DNA from: Heterobasidion occidentale
Taxonomy: Eukaryota > Basidiomycota > Agaricomycetes > Russulales > Bondarzewiaceae
Direction of reading: 5' to 3'
DNA length: 64,000 nucleotides
Assembly: GCA_039111635.1 (NCBI GenBank)
Contig: JBCAQO010000008.1
Span: 434,001 to 498,000, forward strand
Of this stretch, positions 10,601 to 20,392 are shown in pieces. The notes below the pieces were generated by a model. It was not told where the DNA came from. It was given only the letters and a program-made list of their open reading frames with translations, and made no database searches. The stretch's first letter is position 1. Each line of letters begins with the position of its first letter. The translations under genes were made by a program, and so were the position numbers.

Positions 10601-11509
10601 ATATGGTTTACCAACCAAAGTGGTGTCCGACAGAGGTCCTCAATTTGCGGCAAAATTCACAAGGGAACTATGGAAAGGAATGGGAATCACCCCTGCCCTC
10701 AGCACGGCTTTACCACCCTCAAACGGACGGAGAAACAGAACGGGTAAACCAAGAGATCGAGCAATTCCTGCGAGTTTTCTGGCAACTACCATCAAGATAA
10801 CTGGGTAGACTTGATCCCCTTCGCAGAATTCTCCCACAAATACCGAAGACAACTCCGCCACTGGGAAGTCGCCGTTTGAAGTCCTTTATGGGTTCAATCC
10901 ACCATATTCGGTCGACTCAGCTCTGGAAACCAAGGTGCCCGCAGTAACTGAACGTTTGCGGCTAATCAAGGAAGTCCAAGAAGATGCGGCCGCAAGTCTA
11001 CAAATAGCAGCGCAGCACGCCAAGGACCGGGACCTACACAGGAAACTTCCGCAGTGGGAAGTAGGAACCCAAGTTTGGTTAGAAGGAACCCATATTCGGA
11101 CGACTCATCCGAAGTTCAAGCTGGCACCTAGGCGCTATGGCCCCTTTTCAGTGATTGAAAGAATCGGTCCTCTGGCTTATCGGTTGGAAATACCCGAAAC
11201 ATGGAAGATACACCCGGTGTTTCATGCCTCCATACTCACGGAATATCATGAGACAGAGGCCCACGGAAGGAACTTCCCCAGACCTGCCCCAGAGATCCTG
11301 AATGAAGAAGAGCACTACGAAGTGGAGGCCATTCTAGATTCAAGACGCCAGGGACGAGGGACCAAGTACCTTGTCAAGTGGGTCGGATATTCTGAGGCCG
11401 ATAACACTGGGAACCCTTTGCCCTCCTCAAAGATACGGCCGACGAGGCGCTTCGTGAATTCCACGAAAGCTACCCAGACAAGCCCCGACCAGCGGCGATT
11501 AGGCTTTAG
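7605..11509 (+). pseudogene. pol: E1 pol: protease, RT, RNase H, integrase, chromodomain (frame-disrupted)
   Basis: The frame is open from 7605 to near 10700. It covers a retropepsin-like domain (AAIDSACEG, with DSA where DSG/DTG is usual), reverse transcriptase (KLDVRWGYNNV, YMDDILIF) and RNase H (VTDTSLAAYG, YDVHDRELLAI, WTDHKNLEHF). The integrase zinc-binding and catalytic core follow (H...H...CAVCQ, TDFVTDLP, VSDRGPQF). One extra base near 10710 shifts the frame just before the third catalytic acidic residue, and another change lies near 10845. From 10935 the C-terminal integrase and a chromodomain (YEVEAILDSR...KYLVKWVGYSEADNT) are readable until a missing T near 11408. The chromodomain places the element among chromoviruses, which target modified histones. 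Confidence 0.9.
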
Positions 11510-11566
11510 AAAGATATAAAAAGGGAGATACCCCCCCTCTTTCAAAGCAAGAATCCTCCCCAGTAC

Positions 11567-12941
11567 ATGTCCGACCACTCCTCCCTTGATTACTCCCCTG
11601 GACGTGCCATGCTCATCGATGACGGGACTACCTCCTCCCCTTCAAGAAACCCCTCACCAGACATCATTCTGGCCGTGGCCAACCCCGACACTGGACGCCC
11701 TAGCCGAAGCAGCCGCCCAACGACTCCAGAAGGAGTTCCAGTACAAATCAGTGTCCACCAAACCGCGCTCACCGTCGAAGGTCGAACGGGTTCCCGAGCC
11801 TCACCACGGTTTGAGAGAGCTCATGACGAGCACGATGAAGGACATCAAGCAGAAGGAAGGCATGCTCCGTCAACGCCTCCGCGACCGACGTCAATGTTGG
11901 CTCAAGGAGACGCAAGGCAGGAAACGAGAGGCGGAAGAAGACCAGGAAACCCTTCGGACCTGGCATCGCCTACAACTGTTGAGGCAGGTGTACAAGAACC
12001 AGCAACGGCTGGTACATCAACTACCAGGACCAGAGGGCCCCCTACCAGTAGTCGAGATCTGCACCCCGGAGAGTTGGAAGGACTAGGAGACGCCCTACTC
12101 CAGCGCACCACCATCTCCGCGGTAATTCAGATGGCCACAGCGCTGGCCTTACAAAGGCTCGCTAACTTCTTCGCAGGGCAACCAGGAAGCGAGAGCGACG
12201 ACATACCCCGACGCCTCGCTGATGCGAGCGACCAGGTCAGGCTTCTGGCCTATGCAGATGATCATAGGGCCGCCTCCTGGTACGCCGAGGAAATAATGGG
12301 CTTACGCCCTACTCATTCATCCGGACGAGTTCTCCTCCTTCATCAATCTGGAGCTCCTACCCGCCCTCATCTCGCGCACCAACACAGGACATTCAAGTCA
12401 CACCCATCCCGTTCGGACTGACCCATTCCGCGTCCAACCATGGAGCGAAGCTAACAGAGCGGTACCGGCTACAAGCAGTCGAGACGCATCCACCCAGACC
12501 GAATATGTCTGGGCTACGGTCCAACGACAGGCACGAAGGGACCGAGAGGCCCTTCCTCCCGTATCGGCAGGACAATCCACCGGGCAGGACGCAGGAGGCA
12601 GCAATGAGGAGCATCCTCCAAGGTACAGGAGGAATGAGGGACGAGGGAGCCAGAGAACAAGGGCAACCCTTCAACCCAGGCGAAGCAGTCCTAGAAGAAC
12701 TCGACCAAGAGATTCGCCGACTCCAAACCGTCCTCGAGATAATCGAGTTGAAGGAGCGCATCCACACATTGGTAGGAGAACTCCAGTCCGCCAGCGCCCG
12801 ACTCAGCGGACTACTTCCTGGACTCGAGCGGAACTAGACGCCTGGGACGAGGTCGAAGGCGATAACTACGACGACACCGACCCCTACTACAGACCAGACG
12901 AAGGGTACGGAGACTACGGAGACATTGGTGGAGGATATTAG
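11567..12941 (+). CDS. E1 post-pol reading frame, coiled-coil protein (partly frame-shifted)
   Basis: Just 58 bases after the pol stop an ATG (11567) starts a Ser/Pro-rich stretch. An overlapping frame, 11586-12086, encodes 166 residues with a long charged helix (MKDIKQKEGMLRQRL and onward) of coiled-coil character. A third stretch, open from about 12050, runs through LQRLANFFAGQ. After a 1-base loss near 12285 relative to E3, it continues to an acidic, Tyr/Gly-rich end (DPYYRPDEGYGDYGDIGG) at the TAG 12939-12941. The ancestral product may have been one protein of about 450 residues, or two. No envelope features such as a signal peptide or membrane segment are visible. I do not recognise the family. 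Confidence 0.55.
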
Positions 12942-13125
12942 ACAAGGTGACGGAGAGGAAAGGACCCTCCGCACCACAGGTACCGGTTTCACGCATAGGA
13001 CGCCGGAACGAACGTCCTGCATGACGTTAAACTGTGAAAAGATAAGAAGGCAGGGGAAGTACCTGACCATTTCGCGTTGCAGCCCTCCGGTCTCAAGATG
13101 AAGGACAAGCATTCAACACTCTCGT

Positions 13126-13387
13126 TGTCAAGAGGTATTCTGACAAGCGAATCGGGCGTCCCGCTTGGATCCCCAGTTTTACAGGGCCCTTTCCGCATTA
13201 GGAGGCCCTTGGATTCACAACATAACCTGGTACATGAATGATGCATGAATATGGGTGGGAAATTGTGTTGCATGCCCACCGTTGGGGAACGGTGGACCAA
13301 CCTCGCTGTCAAGGTCTGACAGGTGTCTTGGACGTCCCACTTTGGATCTCCAGTTTTACAGGGTCGTTTCCGCATTAGGGGACCCTA
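13126..13387 (+). repeat. Duplicated approx. 80-bp block inside E1
   Basis: Blocks 13126-13208 and 13308-13387 share the order TCAAG...GACA...GTCCC...TGGATC, then CCAGTTTTACAGGG, then TTTCCGCATTAGG. They are separated by about 100 bases. E3 carries both copies too. Confidence 0.65.
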
Positions 13388-13686
13388 TCAGCGATGCAGG
13401 AACTGATGGCCGCACTCCATTAGTACCCAAAACGGAGAAAAGGACATCCGCAACGATGTAAAACTACGAAAGGCTTAGTCCGCAATGACGATAAACTACT
13501 TATGGTCCGCAATGACGATAAACTAGTTACCGTCCGGAACGACGCTAAAGCTACCAAGACCCTCGGAGCGTGGTTGTATTCTGGCAGACGGTGGAAGTGA
13601 GGGCCTCCACCGTTGCAGAACCCTGCCGACTAGGTCGAGGCGCTTCCATATTCCATACGCCCTACAGTAAAAGAATATGGGGTCGA

Positions 13687-13703
13687 CACGGTTCAATTCC
13701 GTG
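13687..13703 (+). other. tRNA T-arm-like hairpin
   Basis: CACGG-TTCAATT-CCGTG is a perfect 5-bp stem with the 7-base loop of a tRNA T-arm. It contains a box B match. No acceptor stem or D-arm can be matched upstream, so it is not a tRNA gene. The hairpin is unchanged in E3 (58113-58129). Confidence 0.5.
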
Positions 13704-15352
13704 CGAGGGGTTTGGGGACATGGAGCGGGTTGTCAATCTTCCGACGACAGGACCACGACTACTCCATGGCGCGCCCATTCTACCCTTGAAGTCCGAAGCA
13801 AGGATTCCGCTTCAAGGGCCAGTCAAGAGGCAACTGGGACCGTGCCTCGTGTTGTGGATCATCCGCAACGATGTAAAACTACGGGCGTCCGCAAAGACGT
13901 TAAACTACCACTCCTTTCGGCATAGGAGATGTCGATCGACATCGTTGTTGACGCCACGATGTTGATCTAGTCCGCAATGACGATAAACTACTTACTCCTT
14001 CAAGTATAGGAGACGTGGTTGATGGTCACGACCTTGACCATCAACTAGTCCGAAATGACCTTAAACTACCCTCACCCCGGAGGATTAAATCTATCGAGGC
14101 TCGGGAGGTTCAAGCCAGGCGATAGCGGACGTCCGCAATGACTATAACTAGTTGCCGTCCTTCATGACGATAAACTGAGCTGCCCTTCTATTTACAGGGC
14201 CATGTGAGTTGTGTCAAATAGGCTTCCCAGTCTATTCTCGCAACTCTAGAAGTTATCCGGTTTGATACAGTATAAACCGTCACCATCTTTTCCTCAATGG
14301 GAACCCTGTCAAGAAGGAGGAACTGGTCTACGGCCCTATGCGCATCACTGATGGATGATCCGGCGCGCAGAAACGCCTGCTGTCTTGTTTACAGGTACTC
14401 CTACGTTGGGAGATGGATAGGTCCGCAACGACCTTGGCATAAACTAGCAGGGCAGTCCGCAACGACTTATGTATAAACTAGCCTCAGTCCGCAACGACTT
14501 AAGGATAAACTAGCGGACGTCCGCAAAGACGTAAAACTACGGACGTCCGGCATGACGTTAAACTACCAGGACATACCTTACGCTGACCCCGCATAATTAC
14601 CGTCAAGGTGGATACCATGGTCTATTCAAGAGACCATGGGGTTCAAAGTCTATTCCTCAAAGTCCTTACCTCGTGTCCAATACCTTTAGTGAAAAACAAA
14701 CTCTGGACGAACACTCAATCTCTAACCAGGACGGGCCACCGTATGGGGCTGACAGAGTTAGGGATCTTCAAAGGGGTCTTGCCGGACTCAAGACAAGTCA
14801 AGAGCAATGTTCACTCTTGATAGTTGGTGGGCCTAAGCCTTGGTAAAGCGATCACCCACACACCTGGAGTCCCCCTCGATACCGGAGATCAAAGATGAAG
14901 ATCTATCCTGGAAACACTGAGACATGGCCTTCGGCACTTTGGAAGAAGAACGACACACACCCACCCACAGACGAGTTTCTATTTCATCCTATAATCATTC
15001 GCACGACACCTTTCTGCATCGTCGCCAGATGACACTGGCTCATCAAACCTACCAGGGAGCCCTGGTCGAGTAGCTGCCTATTGACTCTAGGAGTGTACTC
15101 ACACAAAACGTGCGGTGAAGGAAGAACACCGGGAGAAGGGGCAGGGTATTGTGGCTATACCCCGAACTTCAAATCAAACAGCTCGACGGAGACGGAAAAC
15201 TCCTAGGCGTTGTAAACGACGTAGGTCGGTCTTCGCCCCAGAAAACGAAGCGATATTGGGACGATCATCCCAATCTATTTGACGACCAGAAAGCAATTGT
15301 ACGTGGAATGACGATGAAGCTCAAGCGAGTAGTCCCCTCAGGAGTTGGGACC

Positions 15353-15365
15353 TAGAAAGGGGTAA
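15353..15365 (+). other. E1 polypurine tract
   Basis: AGAAAGGGGTAA lies immediately before the 3' LTR. E2 has the same tract and E3 has a slightly longer G run, as expected for the plus-strand primer. Confidence 0.7.
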
Positions 15366-15987
15366 TGTTATGACTTGACCGATCGGGGCCCTTCGCGGCC
15401 GGTCTAACCGATGGATCAAGCATCACATGCTAGGCGGCTCCACTACGGAGCGTACATCAAGGTATTCGGCATGTCCTTAGGAGCCGACAAGACCGATGGT
15501 TCTTCAAGACATCGGTAAAGGCTATATTGGAGGGACACGAGGCTCACAGAAGTTCACATAGTAATGAGAGCGTATTCACATGCCATGGGCTTAGGGCTTA
15601 TGGGTAAGCACCTCGTCGCACCATGATGGATCAGTGCGACTAGAGAAGTACAAGAGTAGGCGCCGGATGAGAAAGACGGCGGCCACAGCTCTCCTAGGAT
15701 GGAAACCTGGAGAAGCACACGGACTCTTACCCTATACCCTATACAGTATATAAGGCCCATAGAATAGGCTGAGGATCTTCAGTCTATTCTCTTTCGTTCT
15801 TTCATATCTTCTAATACGAAATCTCTTCGTTCTTACACAGTCTTCACACTGTGTAACTTAGAGCCAATCATTATTCCCTCCTGTATCAACGTCTGATACA
15901 GTCGAGACTCCGTCCACCACTCAGCCCATCGTGCGACCTAGGGAAGAACCTGTTACTCTTGGGTTATCGAACGAGCAGTTCGTAACA
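15366..15987 (+). repeat. E1 3' LTR
   Basis: Differs from the 5' LTR by one substitution in the CCCTTYGCGG segment and one missing G near 15570. Confidence 0.95.
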
Positions 15988-16163
15988 GGGGCCACTTCAG
16001 AGGGCATGAGAAGCGGGTGAGTTCGCGATAGATAGATCAATGAGTGGAGACATAGCTCAGATGGTGGTGATGGAACAGTGATGGAACTCGCAGCCAGGCG
16101 CCCGTGGGAAAGCAACTGAAAAGCAAGGTCTATCGTCTCGCTGACATTAGCGACTCTGGCCAT
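15988..16163 (-). pseudogene. Importin-beta-like fragment (part 2)
   Basis: After removal of E1 and one target copy, the minus-strand frame starting at 16163 runs through LLMPSEVAP directly into DLSGLTPLVNQ on the other side of E1. The part upstream of that join is not clearly importin-like and may be another captured or decayed sequence. Confidence 0.35.
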
Positions 16164-16269
16164 TGAAAGGTGTACACTTCACAGCTGTATGGAGTAGTCC
16201 TCGCTGTGTGGAATACCGGCGACAGCTACACCACATGACTGTGAAGCCTTTTTAGCGATGCATATACCC

Positions 16270-16905
16270 TCCACTCTCGCCGACTGCATTTCAATCTGTG
16301 GTGAGTTTTATTTGATTCTAAATTCTCATCTTGTTTGATCTGACATTTGCTCTCGCTCAGGTGCTCTTCTTGGTGCCCCCGCCGCTGATATCCTCGGTCG
16401 TCAATGGGATATCATCCATGCTCGTCTTCTCTATCGGTGTCGCCATGCAGACTGCTGCAACCGGAATAGCGCTCTTTGTCATCGGTCGTGTCTTCGCGGG
16501 TCTCAGTGTCGGTCTTGTCTCCACCCTCATCCCAATGTACCAGTCCGAGCGCTCACCCCAATGGATTCGTGGAACTGTCGTCTTGGCCTATCAGTAGGCT
16601 ATCACCATCGGTCTTCTCCTCGCCTCTGTTGTCAACAACGCGACCCAGAACCGTGACAACCACTTGGCCTACCGCATTCCCATCACCGTCCAGTTTGTCT
16701 GGGCTGCTGTCCTCGCCTTTGGCATGTTATGGCTTCCTGAGGTATGTGTCTTGATTGGATTTGAACTTCATCATCTGATGACCATGTTTCAGTCTCCCCG
16801 TTGGTTGATGAAGCGTGGTCGTGACGTGGATGCTGCCCTCCATGTCCATGTCTACCGCGTCCAACTGGCTCTGGAACTACGGTATCAGCTATGCCAGTGC
16901 GTAAC
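16270..16905 (+). pseudogene. Sugar transporter (MFS) fragment, multiply broken
   Basis: Pieces of a fungal hexose transporter are readable in order. GALLGAPAADILGRQW follows a 60-bp intron (16301-16360). Then come SIGVAMQTAATGIALFVIGR and PMYQSERSPQWIRGT. A TGG-to-TAG change at 16595-16597 replaces the Trp of the AYQWAITIGLLL motif. TM6 and LPE follow, then an intron near 16741-16791 and SPRWLMKRGRDVDAA. After a deletion come STASNWLWNYGISYA and a stop. There is also a frameshift after LGRQW. Family members have about 500 residues and 12 TM helices, and here both ends are missing. It lies inside the candidate TIR element. Confidence 0.75.
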
Positions 16906-16989
16906 CGCCGGCAGACCGCATTGTGACACTCATTCTGCAACTCATCCAGTCTGCTGGAAAGGTATCAACAATCTTCGAAGATACCTCTC

Positions 16990-17750
16990 CAAGTACCCGT
17001 CGCGCGCGATCATGAGCACGGCCTACGCGCGCTCCATGTCCTACTCAAGCTCCTCCACGCGCAAGAGGCGCTCGTCCGACTCGTGCTGCGCCGCAACGAG
17101 GTTCAAGCGCATATGTCCGAGGTCCTTCTTAAGTGGATCAAGCCGAAGGCGCAGGTCCTTGTTCCCATTTATGAGCCTCTGCGTCTAGCGCTGCGTCGAT
17201 CAGCTGCCCGCAGAGCGAGTCGCTTGCGCGCCCGTCGTCCGACATGAGCATGTCATGCCCCTTCACATGCGTGCGCGAGCTTGAGTCCACGCTCACGCCG
17301 GGACAGCCACGGAGGGACTCGACCTCCAACAGCAGCATGGTGTTCATCATGTGCAGCTTCAACAGCTCGTCCTTCATCCTTTGGTTCACATGCTTGGTTT
17401 CCCTGCAAACATAACAACGTGGATCAGGATGCCCCGCTGCTTCCGGGCACGGTCACAGTCAACACGCAGAAGGCCTGAACTACATATCAAGAAACTCACT
17501 TGACCAGTTGCAGTGCCAGCCGGTAATCCTTCTGCTACTGCTGCACTGCGCCTTGAAGCTCCTCTCCGTCTCCTCGAGCCTGCGCTCCACCTTGGCTGTG
17601 CGTGCATTGCCGACGTGCGCCTCGTCGCCGTTGCAGGGCCCCATCGCGGGGCTCTGCGTCAACCGCAACACACACGACACATCCTCGAGCTGGTGCAGAC
17701 CATGCTTGTAGACAACGAGACGGGTGTGGCGCTGGAGAAGCTCACGGTTA
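16990..17750 (-). pseudogene. Coiled-coil protein fragment, decayed
   Basis: Minus-strand segments KVERRLEETERSFKAQ, then (after a frame break with an in-frame TAG) QKDYRLALQLVK, join across an intron-like gap (about 17500-17408). They lead to HVNQRMKDELLKLHMMNTML and EVESLRG. Further down come a frame change and [19 protein letters not shown] with a late stop. The heptad pattern indicates a coiled coil. I do not recognise the protein. Confidence 0.45.
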
Positions 17751-17955
17751 GTGTGATTCGCGACAATACAGACGCATTCCCAAACGGCTAAGCGAAGGAG
17801 TTTTTACTCGTAGACTGGCTCAGGGCGGCGCTCAGCACCAAGGGCCGGTACATGCCCGAGACCATATGTAATATACACAGAACTTTCATTCGAGTTTCGT
17901 TGTAGACATAATTAATCTAAAATTGCAGTGAGCCACTAACTAAGTTAACAAGCAC

Positions 17956-20392
17956 CTATTCCAAGTGCTCGTCTGAATCGATACCATGCTCTGAGCTATT
18001 CTCTTCCGAATCTGAACCTAGGCGGTCCTCCTGCCTGTGGACCCTTAAATTCTTATTGTGCAGACCGAGTGCCTTGCACACATCACGGCATTCATGCTGT
18101 GACAAGAATGCTTTGATTCCTCGCTTACCGTGATCACCAACTCCACTATCTCTGCAGACATGAATCCAAAAATCAGTATACTTGGCTGTATATAAAGCAT
18201 GGTCAAATTACCCATTGAGAGAATGTGTCATGATATCGAACAAGATATCATCCACTCCGCGATGACTAGCATCCGCAGTTGGAGAACCTATATAAGGGAT
18301 AAGCAAGGAATATACAACCAAACGGCATAAACTCACACTGTAAATCTGCAATCACTAATGATTGTCGACTATAATGCCATACAAAATGCGTGAATGCTGC
18401 TGCCGTCTGCCATTTCTTGCCAGAGCGATTGGGGTGTGCCATTGTCCCACTGTACTTGAGAACATAGGTACTCCGTCGTGGTTCAATGAGCCAACAGGCG
18501 CAGGCCTTCATTGGATCGGAGTCTTCAGCAATATCGGCAAGGGTCAAGGATGAGGCCGGTGAGGGAATACTGCCTTCCAATAATACTTCTTTGGCGAAAT
18601 GGACAGTAGAGAATCGAAATGCTAGGTAGGCAAATTTAGTAATTACAGGCATTGATATAGCAACCAGATTCAACTGACTCTCGGATATCTCTTCACCTCT
18701 CGAGCGGGCATACTCATAGAAGCGGTCTAGGAACCACTGACCTACTTTAAGACGAAGGACCTCCGCATGAAGATTTTGAAGATTTTCGGATGGAGTTACT
18801 TTCATTTGAGATCCATGCCCGATGTTGAAGAATCGCTTTGCAACAGCGGCCTCTCTATCGATGAGAAGCTTAAGGAAATCATTAATCTCCATCTAGTATC
18901 TCATAACGAGAGTTCTTGATCACCTACCTTATAGACATTCTTTGTAGTGCCAGCCTTATAAACATCATCGCCAATCTCACCAGATACTAGTTGAGCAGTG
19001 TCGTCCCAATGAATCTCAACTTCTCCAGTGGCCTGAACCAACACAATGTTCGCAAATCGAAGTTGTACTGATGTCATCTTGCCAGAGACAGTTGGCCGAA
19101 AAGTGCTCGGCCCAGCGAATGAGGACACAAGCATTGGAACTATAATAATCAGTTATTAAGGACATCTCAATAATAAACAAGGAATACATACCTCGCACTT
19201 TCTTTACTGAAGTCCGTTCTGCAGTCGACTCCAAATTTCGTTTCCGGCTCTTTCCTTTCGCATGACTTGGCACTCCAAAATCTTTTTCGGTGCGCTCACA
19301 AAACTAGGAGTTTGGTGAGTTTGGAAATGTGTTGGAAGCCAAAAAAAACTCACACTCTCCATATCAATCCAGAGTTCGATGGCGACAACACACCCTTTCA
19401 CTCCAATAGCCGACTTTGGAAGTTTCTTGATATTGTATATGTCTATATTGATCCCTGTTGCATGGATCGTGTAGAAATAGCCAATGGTTTTCTTGTCAGA
19501 CAATGGCTCTGGGTTCCGATTTCCAGAAAGACGAAGAATACAATCCTCACTGTTTGCGAAGAGATTCAGCATTGTGTCAAACTATAGAGGTGATACAGAT
19601 GAACATACCGCTTCAAACTACTTGTGTGTGTGCTTTCCCAAGCATCTTGCCATGAACTGATCACCTCGTCGATGACATCTGTTTGATGCAACAAGGATGT
19701 TAATCAAGAGAAATAAAATTGGTATAAGACGGCCACATACCGTCCATCATTGTCTCGCTTTTGAACCCACGCTGAACCTTTCCCATACGAGTGTCGATCG
19801 TTTTCCCAATGCGAGCCTCTGCAATGACCGAGATATAAGCACCATTTGCTGCATGTGCGGCCTTTTGACCTTGCCGCACAGCATTGAGCACTGCCGTGTT
19901 GAGGACAACAGTTGGTTGGTTTGCTATGCGGGGGATTGGATCGGAGCTGGGTGGTGCAGCAGTGAATTGTCTGCCACCAAGGCGAGCTTGAAATGCTTGT
20001 GATCGGTTTTGGCGGGCAACATCAACGAGCTGGTCAATGGTTCCTCGAGCCTGGATTTCATTGGTTAGTGCATCGGCAGCAGTCGAGAAAGATACATACT
20101 TCGGCACACATGCCACAGATTTTGTCGGTCATCCGTTCATAAACAACACCACATTCGGTGCATTGCGGGATGCCCTAAAGATTTTGTCAAGGTGAGTGTG
20201 AATCGACAAAAAGAAATGTAAAAGAGCAGTACTCACCTCGCTTTCTTTGTACTCAGGTGAATCTCTCGCAAATGCTCTCAACATCTCGCATTTTTGACAT
20301 AGTCCGGGGGTTGATTTGGCTGTGAAAAGGCGGCCACACCCCTGCCCAATCTGTTCACCACAGCATCTGGTCGGATTATTGAGAGTATCCAT
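17956..20392 (-). CDS. Alpha-type protein kinase, 652 aa, ten exons
   Basis: Minus-strand exons 20392-20237, 20174-20100, 20050-19741, 19678-19609, 19549-19354, 19303-19192, 19139-18928, 18892-18337, 18287-18212 and 18151-17956 close to 652 residues. The N-terminus has paired cysteines (CCGEQIGQGCGRLF, CQKC, CTECGVVYE, CGMC) that suggest zinc binding. The C-terminal alpha-kinase domain shows EVLRLKVGQWFLDRF (about 420), CWLIEPRR (510), KYSGTMAHPN (523), VIADLQ (557), LFDIMTHS and the glycine-rich DSGVGDHGKRGI (589). An acidic tail ends at HLE. This matches the atypical Ser/Thr alpha-kinases expanded in Agaricomycetes. One intron (18893-18927) would be only 35 bp. An acceptor 6 bases further gives 41 bp and loses two residues. 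The gene lies at the right end of the candidate TIR element. Substrate unknown. Confidence 0.85.

Larger units (their letters stand above)
13010..14570 (+). repeat. Dispersed short motif array in E1 3' noncoding region
   Basis: About 16 degenerate copies of a 20-28 base unit, GTCCGCAA(Y/A)GAC-N1-8-TAAACTA, are scattered here. Copies lie near 13010, 13446, 13479, 13502, 13530, 13860, 13887, 13971, 14048, 14131, 14157, 14421, 14456, 14488, 14519 and 14545. Many begin CTAGT and end ACTAG, so each can fold as a small stem-loop. E3 keeps the same array at 57465-58960. No protein frame crosses it. Confidence 0.75.
5273..15987 (+). mobile_element. LTR retrotransposon E1, Ty3/gypsy chromovirus, full length
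   Basis: LTRs of 623 bp (5273-5895) and 622 bp (15366-15987) start TGTTATGAC and end CGTAACA. They flank gag, pol with an integrase chromodomain, a post-pol reading frame and about 2.4 kb of 3' noncoding DNA. The 5-bp target duplication GGGGC is present at 5268-5272 and 15988-15992. I can see only one substitution and one 1-base indel between the LTRs, so the insertion is recent. Even so, gag and pol carry several frame breaks. The second copy E3 (from 49465) is closely similar. Confidence 0.95.

Noticed and set aside
12834..13375. Minus-strand frames opposite the E1/E3 post-pol and noncoding regions
   Set aside because: They mirror + strand coding bias or the motif array and show no domain or splice support.
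13010..14570. CRISPR-like array
   Set aside because: Unit spacing and spacer length are irregular, the units are degenerate, and they lie in the 3' noncoding part of a eukaryotic retrotransposon.
18893..18927. 35-bp intron in the alpha-kinase gene as certain
   Set aside because: Unusually short. An acceptor 6 bases further keeps frame with a 41-bp intron, so the exact junction is left open.
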